Source: VBAS01 sp035318985
GTDB lineage: Bacteria > Bacteroidota > Bacteroidia > Chitinophagales > Chitinophagaceae
NCBI GenBank assembly: GCA_035318985.1
Contig: DATHDP010000142.1
Span: 1-64,000 of the forward strand
DNA length: 64,000 bases
Direction of reading: 5' to 3'
The position numbers were made by a program, and so were the translations under genes. Position 1 is the first letter of the stretch. Every line of letters starts with the position of its first letter. Positions 51,501 to 59,803 of this stretch are shown here, in pieces. The notes beneath the pieces were generated by a model. The model saw nothing but the letters and a program-made list of their open reading frames with translations. It had not been told where the DNA came from and did no database searches.

Positions 51501-51628
51501 ATCTTGGGAAAAGTGATCTCCGGAAATAAGGAGGTTTGCAATTTGCCATAAACGAATATTCCACCCGCAATGATAAGAGCAAGAAGAACCGCAAGAGGGT
51601 TTTTATGTGAGATAAAAAATTTGTTCAC
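48590..51628 (-). CDS. RND-family efflux pump (AcrB/CzcA-like)
   Basis: Inner-membrane proton-driven exporter of 1012 residues with 12 membrane helices and two large periplasmic loops. LGAIAAAIGLIIDDAIVVVEQIHR carries the paired Asp of the proton relay in helix 4. The N-terminus NPLAVLLALIIAGGIFVYGKLQTSLFPEITFPKI is typical. It is of the shorter type often grouped with CzcA/CusA-like or uncharacterised HAE1 members; I cannot tell metals from organic substrates. Genes for the adaptor, TolC channel, beta-propeller, PepSY-like protein and a two-component system lie upstream on the same strand. Confidence 0.9.
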   Translation of the reverse strand: MNKFFISHKNPLAVLLALIIAGGIFVYGKLQTSLFPEITFPKIKIIADAGLQPVDKMMVSVTKPLEAAIKQIPDLETIRSTTSRGSCEISAFMTWNSDIDVNQQHIESKISEIRNTLPPDVNITVAKMNPSILPVMGYSVESNRRSPIELKQLAIYTIKPFLSQVEGISEIRITGGRTKEYWLQLNVQKMSTFSITPDLINTVLAQTNFIKSNGFLSDYRYLYLTITDATVHNKDELENIVIKNDGKRIVTLKDIATIAVKEGVEFIKINANGKDGLLIAVVKQPNSNLVDLSKAMKAKIEQLKKILPKDVLVKPYYVQADFVNDSVKSVTDSLWIGLALAIIVAIIFLRSVKASATILITIPVTIFLTLIVLYAIGYNFNIMTLGAIAAAIGLIIDDAIVVVEQIHRTHEENPEEPSPVLVQKAIRYLFPAMVGSSLSTIVIFIPFLLMTGVAGSYFSVMTNTMIITLVSSFFVTWIGLPVIYLLLSKKHRTKKQQKEKPQSVKKQRWVSFFILNPIISLVIMAGLIISIILILPRLETGFLPEMDEGSIVLDYTTPPGTSLEETDKILREAEKIIVSVPEVEAYSRRTGTEMGFFITEPNSGDYLIQLKKDRDKTTDDVIEELRQKIESTQPALRIDFGQVIGDMLGDLMASIQPVEIKIFGTDQKKLQELSRQTSEIITDIAGIADPFDGIVIAGPSISVLPNYSKLAQYGITPADLQYQLQTSLEGNVVGNLFEKEQYSVIRLVYPGSRKLSITDINNQQIFLPNGRLIPIHELATVIINSGDAEIQRSNLQSMGVVTADLANRDLGSVMKDVQKKISSELTLPPGYYIEYGGAYAEQQKSFKELLMILIAASLLVFSVILFLFQKIKVALLILLIAVLGISGSYLALWLTNTPLNVGSYTGLIMIVGIIGENSIFTFLQFKESLHEKSVDESIIYAISTRLRPKLMTALGAIIALMPLALGIGTGAQLHQPLAIAVIGGFIIALPLLLIVLPSMLRLISKKNAKAIS

Positions 51629-51640
51629 TGTACTTTTAAT

Positions 51641-52564
51641 TTATTGCTCCACGATCTTGATCCTGGCGGTGTCGGCTAATCCATAATTGCCTGTCAACAA
51701 AAATTTATCAGATGATAAAAACTTTGGTGATACGATCTCGATCTTGTCATTGATCTCTAATCCTTTTGTCACCGGCACTTTTGCAGCCGTTGAATCATCA
51801 ATTAATTTCATCACCCAAAAACTAGTTTGTGTTTCATCTGACAATACAGATTGTTTTGGCAATGAAACCGCATATGCCTTTTCGGTTTTTATGATCCTTA
51901 CTTTTCCAATTAGATTAATAGGAAGGTTTTTTTCATTGACCTTGAGAATAATATTTTGTGTTTGTGATGCGGAATCAACAATAGGCATAGCTGAAGAAAT
52001 GCGGGCCATCATTTTTTTACCGTCAGGCAACAAAAGTTCTACAAAGTCTTTATTCATTACATACTGTCGCAATTCGTAAGGAAGATTTAGAATGAAAACA
52101 AAACTTTTTATATCGTTTATCACGGCCAATTGTTCTCCTTCCTGTACATAATCGCCCGGCTCATGATTGATCTCTGAAATATAGCCGGCTGTTCCTGCCT
52201 TAATATTAATGATGCCAAAAAATTTAAAAGTACTGTCCAGCGCATTGATCGCATTACCTATGCTTTGGGCTTCTTTGGTTTTTAAAACGAAAACTCTTTG
52301 TTCTGAGGACACCATTTTTCCAACCTCTGCATTTACTGATTGTATATAGCCATTGGAACTGGCTTTTACAAATCCTTGTTGAAGAAACGTGGAAGTTGCA
52401 TTCAGCTCAATATATTCAACCATTGGTTCAGTGATGACAGATGTAACTGTAACAGGAGTTATTGTTTCCTGTTCTTCTTCTATTATTGTTTCCTCGGTTT
52501 TTTTTGACTGGCAAGAGCCCAGGATCGCACCAAGGATCAAAAAATATAGGCTGATCTTTTTCAT
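51641..52564 (-). CDS. HlyD-type periplasmic adaptor lipoprotein
   Basis: Membrane-fusion adaptor of 307 residues bridging the RND pump and TolC. A lipobox LGSC puts the lipid anchor on Cys18. VKASSNGYIQSVNAEVGKMVSSEQ and INIKAGTAGYISEINHEPGDYVQEGEQLAVI are the two half-lipoyl strands; the coiled hairpin between them is very short. The gap to the pump gene is 12 bases. Confidence 0.88.
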   Translation of the reverse strand: MKKISLYFLILGAILGSCQSKKTEETIIEEEQETITPVTVTSVITEPMVEYIELNATSTFLQQGFVKASSNGYIQSVNAEVGKMVSSEQRVFVLKTKEAQSIGNAINALDSTFKFFGIINIKAGTAGYISEINHEPGDYVQEGEQLAVINDIKSFVFILNLPYELRQYVMNKDFVELLLPDGKKMMARISSAMPIVDSASQTQNIILKVNEKNLPINLIGKVRIIKTEKAYAVSLPKQSVLSDETQTSFWVMKLIDDSTAAKVPVTKGLEINDKIEIVSPKFLSSDKFLLTGNYGLADTARIKIVEQ

Positions 52565-52574
52565 ACTAATTTAT

Positions 52575-53810
52575 TTACCTGCCCCAGTAGTTGAGTTGAT
52601 TTACAATTTTCAAACGAGCAATATGATTCTGCGTTACCAGGTTCCTTGCGTTAAAATAATTACTCAGCGTAAGTATAAAGTCCGTCAGCCTGATATCACC
52701 GGCGGCCAGTAATCTTTCATTCACTATTATCAGCGTCTCGGTGTATTTGATCTGCTTATCGATCTGGTCGATCAACCGGTCAGTTGCATTCAACTGTTGC
52801 ATTAGCTGTAATATTTGCTGGTTACGTTGCTGAAAAAAAAAGTTTTTTCTATATACCCTGGTCCTGTCCTGGAGATCAATTTTGGCATATTGAAGTTTCC
52901 GTTGCTTTCCGTCATAGATCGGAATGGTCATATTAAGACCTATGCTGGCGCCAAAATTTCTATAAGGCAGAAATAGTAAGGAAGAATTATATCCTGCATC
53001 GCCGTAAACATTGATCTTCGGACGGTAATTAATATCAACCAGCATTCTGTCGTTTGAAAGCTTTAAACTATCCAATACAAACTGCTGGTAAAAAACTGAC
53101 TTGGTAAGATCTCCAAAAGTTTTTGAACTCAACTGTGGGTCTTCCAATCTTGTAGTAGTTGTATCTATGACCCCGGCCAGGTAATTCAAAGTAGCATAAT
53201 CAAATTTGTACTGGGTCTCCAATTGAGCAGTAGTTAATAGTTGTTGTTGCAATATCACGACGAAACCCAGGTATTCATTTTGTTTGAAGGCATTATCCTG
53301 TGTAAGTTTCTTTAATAAACTATCTTCTTTTCTTAACAAGCCATTGATCTCATTATAGAAATCAAGTTGCAGTTGTTCTCCATAAGTAACGATGTATTGG
53401 TCCGTAACCGTTTTTATTACGTCCTGCTCAGACATCTTAACATTGTTCGCCATCACCTGGCTTTGCAGTTGCAGATTAGCGATCTGCGTATTGATCGTCT
53501 TGCCGCCTAAAAATGATTTACTAACCTGTGCCAGTGCAGAAATCTGCTGGCCGTTCGTAATAACTTCATCATATCCATAACCTTTGATGACAGGAGCATA
53601 ATAATTGTTACTTATACCATTCACCTGTAGCTTCAATGCGGCACGAATGATCTGGCTATCCAGTGAAAATGATAGGATCTGGTTTTGAAAATCTTTCAAT
53701 AAAGGACTGTTGGCAATTGCCTGGTTAACGAAATAATCAAGATTACTTTGTTGTGCCCGTGAGTTAAAAAGGAGAGCAGTACAAAACAATAAAATAAATA
53801 CCCGTTTCAT
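52575..53810 (-). CDS. TolC-family outer membrane channel
   Basis: Outer-membrane efflux protein of 411 residues, signal peptide ending in NSRAQQ. Long helices with repeats NLDYFVNQAIANSPLLKDFQNQI and, near residue 280, ASIGLNMTIPIYDGKQRKLQYAKIDLQ mark the TolC fold. It forms the exit duct of the adaptor and RND pump encoded downstream. The intergenic gap to the adaptor is ten bases. Confidence 0.88.
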   Translation of the reverse strand: MKRVFILLFCTALLFNSRAQQSNLDYFVNQAIANSPLLKDFQNQILSFSLDSQIIRAALKLQVNGISNNYYAPVIKGYGYDEVITNGQQISALAQVSKSFLGGKTINTQIANLQLQSQVMANNVKMSEQDVIKTVTDQYIVTYGEQLQLDFYNEINGLLRKEDSLLKKLTQDNAFKQNEYLGFVVILQQQLLTTAQLETQYKFDYATLNYLAGVIDTTTTRLEDPQLSSKTFGDLTKSVFYQQFVLDSLKLSNDRMLVDINYRPKINVYGDAGYNSSLLFLPYRNFGASIGLNMTIPIYDGKQRKLQYAKIDLQDRTRVYRKNFFFQQRNQQILQLMQQLNATDRLIDQIDKQIKYTETLIIVNERLLAAGDIRLTDFILTLSNYFNARNLVTQNHIARLKIVNQLNYWGR

Positions 53811-53837
53811 TATTTTACTTTGATCAATAAAGCCTTT

Positions 53838-54851
53838 CTATTTCCCTACTACTAATACCTGGAATGTACCCGGTATCATCCTTGGTCTTACATTAGGTGT
53901 ATTTGGATCAGACTTTTCAAAATCTGCTGTCGGTAAATAGACCCAATGAGTTTGTTCATCAATCGTGATGGTTCTTGCACCTCTTTTAGTAGTAACTGTA
54001 GCAATTGCTTCTAACTTATCCGCTGACCTTTCATTGAACACAGACATTGTCCCTTCTCCATTGGAAGTATAAATGTTTTTTGTGTCGTTGTCAAAAGCAA
54101 CGCCGTCACATCCATCGCCTATCGGCATACTGGCAACAACTTTACCGGTAACGGCACTTACTGCAATGAGGAATTTATTCCCACATCCGGCAAATAGCCT
54201 GTTTGTATTTTTATCTATTACCAGGCCGGTAGGTTCTTCACCGGGGCCAACTGGCCAATGAGACTCAACAATCATTCTTTTCAGATCCACTTCAACGATC
54301 TCATTTTTGTCTTCAATATTTACAAATAGCTTGCCCATTCCGTTTGAAACGGCAGTTTCAGGTTTTCCTCCCACATCTATGCTGTCAGTTAATTTATTGG
54401 AAACCGGGTCAATGAAACTTAAATTCTTACCACGACCATTACAAGTGATTATCTTTTTTGTAAAAGGTTCATACATGATGGCATCAGGATTTGCCCCTGT
54501 AGGAATTTGAGTGATCACAGCATTTGTAGTGAGATCAAATACTGTTACATTATTCAATCGCCCATTACTGGTAAATCCTTTGTTCTGGGATTTATCAAAA
54601 GCAATTCCATGAACACCCATTGTGTTTTCAATCACACCAATAGAATCACCGGTTGTTTTATCTAAAATATTTACCTGCGTGCCATGCGAAACATACAGAC
54701 GGTTATTGCCGGGACCTACAATTAAATAATCCCAGCCACCTGCACTTTGAATGTGAAAAGTTTTAATGATATGAAAATCTTTCTGAGCCTGCAAACTTGT
54801 AAATATTGAGGCTGTAAAAAATATTGTTGAAAGAAGAATGATCTTTTTCAT
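53838..54851 (-). CDS. YncE-like beta-propeller protein
   Basis: Exported beta-propeller of 337 residues with a signal peptide (ends SLQAQ). Repeats of the type NRLYVSHGTQVNILDKTTGDSIGVIENT and NKGFTSNGRLNNVTVFDLTTNAVITQI mark the YncE/YVTN propeller family. Such proteins bind ligands or DNA in the periplasm. Placement inside the efflux operon suggests a role in substrate sensing or scavenging, but nothing shows it. Confidence 0.82.
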   Translation of the reverse strand: MKKIILLSTIFFTASIFTSLQAQKDFHIIKTFHIQSAGGWDYLIVGPGNNRLYVSHGTQVNILDKTTGDSIGVIENTMGVHGIAFDKSQNKGFTSNGRLNNVTVFDLTTNAVITQIPTGANPDAIMYEPFTKKIITCNGRGKNLSFIDPVSNKLTDSIDVGGKPETAVSNGMGKLFVNIEDKNEIVEVDLKRMIVESHWPVGPGEEPTGLVIDKNTNRLFAGCGNKFLIAVSAVTGKVVASMPIGDGCDGVAFDNDTKNIYTSNGEGTMSVFNERSADKLEAIATVTTKRGARTITIDEQTHWVYLPTADFEKSDPNTPNVRPRMIPGTFQVLVVGK

Positions 54852-54892
54852 GTTTATAGTTTTATTTATTACTCGATCTGTATATTCAAAAT

Positions 54893-55327
54893 TTATTTTG
54901 CCGTACTGCCATCAGGATTCAATTCAAGTTCTTTCTTTTTACCATTCACAGTTATATTTACTTCGTAAAGTATTTTGGCGCCGGGCTTCTCGATCTTTTC
55001 TGTTCTTCCATAAACAGCTCCCGGGTATTTTGTATTCACAGCATTTGTAACTGCTGCAGGAAGTTCAGATGAGGGAATAGTTGTCTCTGTTTCCGTCCAG
55101 GTTCCATCTAAACCAAAATTGGCCGATACATTCGCATTCTTCATTTTGAAATTGGCTTCGAGTTCTTTTTTGTTTTCTTTTTCCCATTTAATATCCGTTG
55201 CGCCGGGAAATTTATTATTAAAAGCAGTTTTTACCAGGGCTGGAAGATCTTTTTCAGTTATTTTTTGAGAGCAACCTATTGTTGCAAATGAAAAAATAAA
55301 ACAGGCTAACGATAATAACGATTTCAT
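54893..55327 (-). CDS. PepSY-like putative lipoprotein
   Basis: Exported protein of 144 residues. The signal peptide ends in a lipobox-like IGCSQ (Cys19). The mature chain has two similar PepSY-like units (LPALVKTAFNNKFPGATDIKWEKENKKELEANF and LPAAVTNAVNTKYPGAVYGRTEKIEKPGAKILYEV). A long upstream extension to 55537 exists but is antisense-like overlap with the kinase gene end, so I use the ATG at 55327. It lies between the two-component system and the efflux genes, a common Bacteroidota arrangement. Confidence 0.82.
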   Translation of the reverse strand: MKSLLSLACFIFSFATIGCSQKITEKDLPALVKTAFNNKFPGATDIKWEKENKKELEANFKMKNANVSANFGLDGTWTETETTIPSSELPAAVTNAVNTKYPGAVYGRTEKIEKPGAKILYEVNITVNGKKKELELNPDGSTAK

Positions 55328-55382
55328 AAAATTATTTTTTGTAAACCTATATGGTGATACTGAATAAAAACTGATTTTTCTT

Positions 55383-56627
55383 TTAAAAAAAGATAGAAAA
55401 ATGATGAGTTCCTTCTCTGAATTCATATTGAAGTAAAAACCCGTAATGATCGCAGATCTGTTTGGCAATAGCAAGACCGAGACCAGTTCCATCTGAGTAT
55501 TCTGATTTCCAAAACCTGTCAAAAATTTTATCTCCATTTAGTGCCCTTGTGCCCGGGTTGCTGATCCTTAATATATTCCTTTCTGATCGAAGCAGAATGT
55601 TTTCTTGCCTGCTTGAATGTTTAATTGCATTAATGATAAGATTTGTGATCAGCGTATTTGCCAGTTGAGGATTCATGTTCACTTTCAGGTCATTGATCTT
55701 ATTGCTTACAGTTAAAGACCTTTCACTGATCCATTCATCAAGTTCCTGTATAATATTTTTTGCTATGATATTAATGTCTACTTCCTGCTTTTCAGAGAAT
55801 TGGTTATTCTCGATCCTCGCCAGCAATAAAAGAGACTGACTCAATTTTGACATCTTATCAACGGCATCATAAATGACCTGCAGGTCCTGTAGATTTTTTT
55901 CATTTAAGGAAGGATCTTGTATCAATACGTCCAGCTTGGAATTTATAACAGCAAGCGGTGTTTGCATTTCGTGGGAAGCATGATCGATAAAATGCTTCAG
56001 AGATAGATAATCCTTCACCACTTTCTCGGTCATTGAGGAAATATTTTCATTGAGTTCATTGAACTCATGTATGGTGGTCTTTTCAGCTTTAATAGCAGAA
56101 GGTGCATTAAGGTCAAAGCTCTTGATCGAAGAAAGTGTTGTTTGAAAAGGTTTCCATAATCTTTTTACCACAAACCGGTTAGCGAAAAACAACAACATGC
56201 TTAATAAAATGATCAAACCAAGTGTGATGAGCAAGATGACACAAATTATTTCTTCAGTTGCTTCCTGTGATTTCGTTACCGAAGCGATATAATACTCTCC
56301 ATTTACTTCAACGGTAAAATCAAGCTGGCGGCTCAGCTCATTCTCTTTTTCCTCATGATCATACAACGTTAATGTCCTGAAACTTTGCGGTAAGGCCTTG
56401 TCCGTTTTTTTAAATTCTATTCTTTGATCTTTATAAGTAGTTGCAGGAGGCAATGAATGATGGGTTTGAATAAAATCCTGTATCTCTACCTGCTCTACAC
56501 GAAGCGTCTCATCCAATTGTTCTTTGAGTACATATTGAAGAAGGAAATAATAGCCTGCACCTGCGATGACTAAAACAAGAACAGTAGAAGCAATGGAAAT
56601 TTTGTTGTATTGAACTTGCAGTTTCAT
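55383..56627 (-). CDS. Sensor histidine kinase of the efflux locus
   Basis: Membrane histidine kinase of 414 residues. Two membrane segments (about 11-33 and 130-150) flank a periplasmic region of about 95 residues. The H-box is IDHASHEMQTPLAVI, the N-box LITNLIINAIKHSS, and the G-box GTGLGLAIAKQICDHY. It shares four bases with the preceding response regulator gene. The signal is probably periplasmic and may be the pump substrate (inference). Confidence 0.92.
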   Translation of the reverse strand: MKLQVQYNKISIASTVLVLVIAGAGYYFLLQYVLKEQLDETLRVEQVEIQDFIQTHHSLPPATTYKDQRIEFKKTDKALPQSFRTLTLYDHEEKENELSRQLDFTVEVNGEYYIASVTKSQEATEEIICVILLITLGLIILLSMLLFFANRFVVKRLWKPFQTTLSSIKSFDLNAPSAIKAEKTTIHEFNELNENISSMTEKVVKDYLSLKHFIDHASHEMQTPLAVINSKLDVLIQDPSLNEKNLQDLQVIYDAVDKMSKLSQSLLLLARIENNQFSEKQEVDINIIAKNIIQELDEWISERSLTVSNKINDLKVNMNPQLANTLITNLIINAIKHSSRQENILLRSERNILRISNPGTRALNGDKIFDRFWKSEYSDGTGLGLAIAKQICDHYGFLLQYEFREGTHHFSIFF

Positions 56628-57301
56628 TGATCAGTTAGTTTATAACCCATTCCATATAGTGATTTGATATAATCACCGCAGCCTTTTTCAGACAATTTCT
56701 TTCGCAGGTTCTTGATATGAGTATAAATAATATCAGCACTCTCCCCCGTTCCCATTTCCTGGCTCCAAAGATGAGAGATCAATGCATTTTTTGAAATGAC
56801 CTTTCGTTGATTAGAAAGAAAATAAACTAATAACTCATATTCTTTTCGTGTGAGTTCAACCGGATCCTCTTTCACCTTAACTTCTTTTGCCAACGTATCA
56901 ATAGATATTTCATTGAAACGAATTACATTGTTACCACTATACATTTTGCGCCGAATGATTGCATTGATCCTTGCAGCCAGTTCTGACAAATGAAATGGTT
57001 TTACGAGGTAATCATCTGCACCAAGACGCAACCCGTTAATACGATCCTCTATCGAGTTTTTAGCTGAGATAATTATGACGCCATCTGTTTTTTTATTGTT
57101 CTTTAATTCTTTCAACAACTGCATACCCGAACCACCCGGAAGTGTAATGTCTAAAGCGATGCATTCATAATCGGATGTTTCAATTTTATCAAGAGCCTGT
57201 TTATAATTATAAGCTACTTCACAGGTATAGTTCTCGTTTTTTAAATAGGAAACCATGCTTGCTGCCAGTTCTTTTTCATCTTCGACGATAAGCAACTTCA
57301 T
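56624..57301 (-). CDS. OmpR-family response regulator of the efflux locus
   Basis: DNA-binding response regulator of 225 residues. Receiver: acidic pocket VEDEKE, phospho-acceptor Asp51 in CIALDITLPGGSG, Lys in DYLVKPF. Winged helix: KEYELLVYFLSNQRKVISKNALISHLWS, then SADIIYTHIKNLRKKL. It is the first gene of the minus-strand efflux run, divergent from the DUF4421 gene. It resembles CusR/QseB-type regulators of efflux operons. Confidence 0.92.
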   Translation of the reverse strand: MKLLIVEDEKELAASMVSYLKNENYTCEVAYNYKQALDKIETSDYECIALDITLPGGSGMQLLKELKNNKKTDGVIIISAKNSIEDRINGLRLGADDYLVKPFHLSELAARINAIIRRKMYSGNNVIRFNEISIDTLAKEVKVKEDPVELTRKEYELLVYFLSNQRKVISKNALISHLWSQEMGTGESADIIYTHIKNLRKKLSEKGCGDYIKSLYGMGYKLTDQ

Positions 57302-57449
57302 AAACTGAAAACTACAGATTTTTTATAACACTATTCCCGGATGCATTATCTTCAGAATTCCTTTAGAATCCACGGCTAGTTTGTGGGTTAAACTTAAAAC
57401 CCAAAGTAGGGCAGGACCGTAATCTGATCGATAATTAAAATTTAAACGA

Positions 57450-58454
57450 ATGAATAAAACAATCGTGTCTCTGTTAATGACATTCGCCTTTTTCATTTGT
57501 TCTTTATCATTGACCGCTCAAAAGAATTTTCAACAGGACACCTCTTATTATGAGACCTTTCCCGGTAAGACTACTGTCCGCCTGTATTTATCAAAAAAAT
57601 ATGTTCATCTTAATTTCCCTTCGGACGGAAGCGCAGAGGATCTTGAATATAGAGCAAACCCTAAATTGAATCTTGGAGTAGGTGTTACTATAAAAAATAT
57701 TTCAATAAATCTTTTCAATGGATTTGGTTTTTTAAATCCAAACTCCGATGAAAAAGGAAAAACAAAAGGGTTCAATTTACAGGTGCATGTGTATCCCCAT
57801 AAGTGGGCCATTGACCTGCAGTATGTAGCTCCCAAAGGTTATCATTTGGAACCACAAGGATTGGCAGGTGTTGCGGCAGACAAATATTATTATCGCGAAG
57901 ATGTAAAAACAACTTTCTTTGGCATCTCTGCTTACCAGGTTCCTAACAAAGAAAGATTTTCTTATCGTGCAGCACTCTTACAAAGTGAGTGGCAAAAGAA
58001 ATCAGCCGGATCAATTATTTATGGCGGCGAAATTCATCACGGCACAGTACAGGGCGATAGTGCTTTGATACCTGCTTTCTATAGCAGTAAATTTCCGCAG
58101 GCAGGAATTAATAAGATCAATGTCCTGAGTTTTGGTCCGGGAGCAGGCTATGCTTATACGTTGGTGATGGCGCAGCACTTTTTTATTACAGGTTCCCTGG
58201 TTGTTAATTTAGATGTCAATTTTGTAAGGGAAGAAGATGAAACAAGGAAAGAAAAAAATACTGCTTTGAATCCCTCAGAAGTTTTTAAAGCAGCGGCTGG
58301 CTATAGTGGACGAAGGTGGAACATAAGTGCCAACTGGACAGGTAGCACCGTATCGACACAAGGCTCTCTTACGCCGGAAAATTATAAATTTTCATCAGGT
58401 AACATTCGACTTGTAGTTGCCCACAGGTTTGAGAAGCATAAACATTCCAGCTAA
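57450..58454 (+). CDS. DUF4421 outer-membrane protein
   Basis: Exported protein of 334 residues, signal peptide ending in SLTAQ. The pattern KYYYREDVKTTFFGISAYQVPN, then RFSYRAALLQSEWQKKSAGSIIYGG, is characteristic of DUF4421. Alternating strands and an aromatic-rich sequence suggest an outer-membrane barrel. Function unknown. It is divergent from the efflux regulator, so it could belong to that regulon. Confidence 0.82.
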   Translation: MNKTIVSLLMTFAFFICSLSLTAQKNFQQDTSYYETFPGKTTVRLYLSKKYVHLNFPSDGSAEDLEYRANPKLNLGVGVTIKNISINLFNGFGFLNPNSDEKGKTKGFNLQVHVYPHKWAIDLQYVAPKGYHLEPQGLAGVAADKYYYREDVKTTFFGISAYQVPNKERFSYRAALLQSEWQKKSAGSIIYGGEIHHGTVQGDSALIPAFYSSKFPQAGINKINVLSFGPGAGYAYTLVMAQHFFITGSLVVNLDVNFVREEDETRKEKNTALNPSEVFKAAAGYSGRRWNISANWTGSTVSTQGSLTPENYKFSSGNIRLVVAHRFEKHKHSS

Positions 58455-58540
58455 ACTAGATATTGATTTAGAAAGATCATTTTCTTATTGCTTATTCACA
58501 GCAAGGCTTTTCCATTTCTTCAAATGACGATCGTTTTCTG

Positions 58541-58548
58541 TAAGTTTG
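58541..58548 (+). promoter_or_regulatory. -7 box (taagtttg) of the arginase-like gene
   Basis: Exact TAnnTTTG match 16 bases before the ATG at 58565. It supports that start over the ttg at 58550. Confidence 0.45.
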
Positions 58549-58564
58549 TTTGCAAATCCTAATA

Positions 58565-59707
58565 ATGTCCGATTTCCTCAACATTGCCGATTTTCTTGCG
58601 CCGATCAGTAAAAGTGAACTCAATTTTGACCAGGGTTATAAAGAAGGCACTATCGGGTTTAATATAAGTGTGCATGATGAAGAGAATTTTCCTGATCTAG
58701 ATGAGGCCGATCTTGTTTTTATCGGTTGCGGTGAACAAAGAGGTAATGGTCATCATTTGGCATACAGCGCAGGACCTGATGCCATACGCCGGCAATTCTA
58801 TCAATTATATTTCTGGCACCAGGATCTGAGGATAGCTGACCTCGGTAATCTTCGCAAAGGCGCCGATCTTGCCGATACTTATGCTGCATTAAGAACTGTT
58901 GTTAATGAATTGATCAATGAAAAGAAAACAGTAATTATTCTTGGCGGCTCACACGATCTTACGTTGGCGCAGTATTATGCGTACGAACAAAACAAATCGA
59001 TCATTGAAGTAACGAATGTGGATGCACTCATTGATCTTAATCTTGATTCTGATTTTCGCTGCGATAATTTTTTAATGGAATTGCTGACCGGCGAACCGAA
59101 TTATGTTCGTCATTATAATCATATCGGTTTTCAAAGTTATTTTGTTCATCCGCGAATGCTGGAAACAATGGATAAACTGCGCTTCGATTGTTTCCGTGTC
59201 GGGCATGTAAAAGAAAACATTGATGAAATGGAACCGGTGATCCGCAATTCACAATTATTCAGTTTTGATATTTCTGCATTGGCGTATGCCTATGCGCCTG
59301 CAAATACTACCGGTTCACCCAATGGTTTTAATGGCGAAGAAAGTTGTGTGCTTATGCGTTACGCAGGTATGAGCCCGAATGTAAATACGATCGGTATTTA
59401 TGGTTATGATCCCGATAAGGACCAACATGATCTTACTGCAAAACAGATCAGCCAGATGCTTTGGTATTTGCTTGATGGTCGCAGTCGCGGAAGAAAAGAA
59501 GCAAAGATCGATGAGCGGGAATCTTTCAATGAATACCACATGGCGTTTGCAGAAGTGGATACAACTTTTATCCAAAGCAAAAAAACCGGCCGTTGGTGGA
59601 TGCAATTACCTGATAAACGTTTTATCGCCTGTAGTTATAAAGATTATTTACTCGCCAGCAGTAATGAGATACCTGAACGTTGGCTGAGAGCTCAGGAAAG
59701 AAGCTAA
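58565..59707 (+). CDS. Arginase/formiminoglutamase-fold protein with missing metal ligands
   Basis: Soluble protein of 380 residues of the ureohydrolase superfamily. The first metal motif GGSHD (His130) is present. The second should read DAHxD but is DALID at 153-157, so the His is lost. The third, SFDxD, reads SFDIS at 233-237, so the second Asp is lost. Asp153, Asp157 and Asp235 remain. A two-Mn centre is therefore unlikely, and the protein may be a non-catalytic relative or use another chemistry. Members annotated formimidoylglutamase in Bacteroidota often stand near gliding genes. dacB follows across an inverted repeat. Confidence 0.8.
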   Translation: MSDFLNIADFLAPISKSELNFDQGYKEGTIGFNISVHDEENFPDLDEADLVFIGCGEQRGNGHHLAYSAGPDAIRRQFYQLYFWHQDLRIADLGNLRKGADLADTYAALRTVVNELINEKKTVIILGGSHDLTLAQYYAYEQNKSIIEVTNVDALIDLNLDSDFRCDNFLMELLTGEPNYVRHYNHIGFQSYFVHPRMLETMDKLRFDCFRVGHVKENIDEMEPVIRNSQLFSFDISALAYAYAPANTTGSPNGFNGEESCVLMRYAGMSPNVNTIGIYGYDPDKDQHDLTAKQISQMLWYLLDGRSRGRKEAKIDERESFNEYHMAFAEVDTTFIQSKKTGRWWMQLPDKRFIACSYKDYLLASSNEIPERWLRAQERS

Positions 59708-59803
59708 TTAAGAATTAATAATTAAAAATTAAGAATGGGAAATACAAGAAGGTTCTTCGGCCTGAAACAATTGTTAATTATTAATTTTTCATTTTTAATT
59801 TTT
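59704..59803. repeat. Inverted AT-rich word repeat giving the dacB leader and signal peptide
   Basis: Left arm around 59704-59733 and right arm around 59771-59803, with a perfect 13-base core (aattaataattaa 59712-59724 and ttaattattaatt 59774-59786). The right arm is coding and gives residues 13-23 of the DacB signal sequence (LLIINFSFLIF). Confidence 0.75.

Noticed and set aside
54893..55537. A 214-residue start for the PepSY-like gene
   Set aside because: The extra 70 residues overlap the kinase gene's 3' end and push the signal peptide inside the protein; the ATG at 55327 gives a normal lipoprotein.
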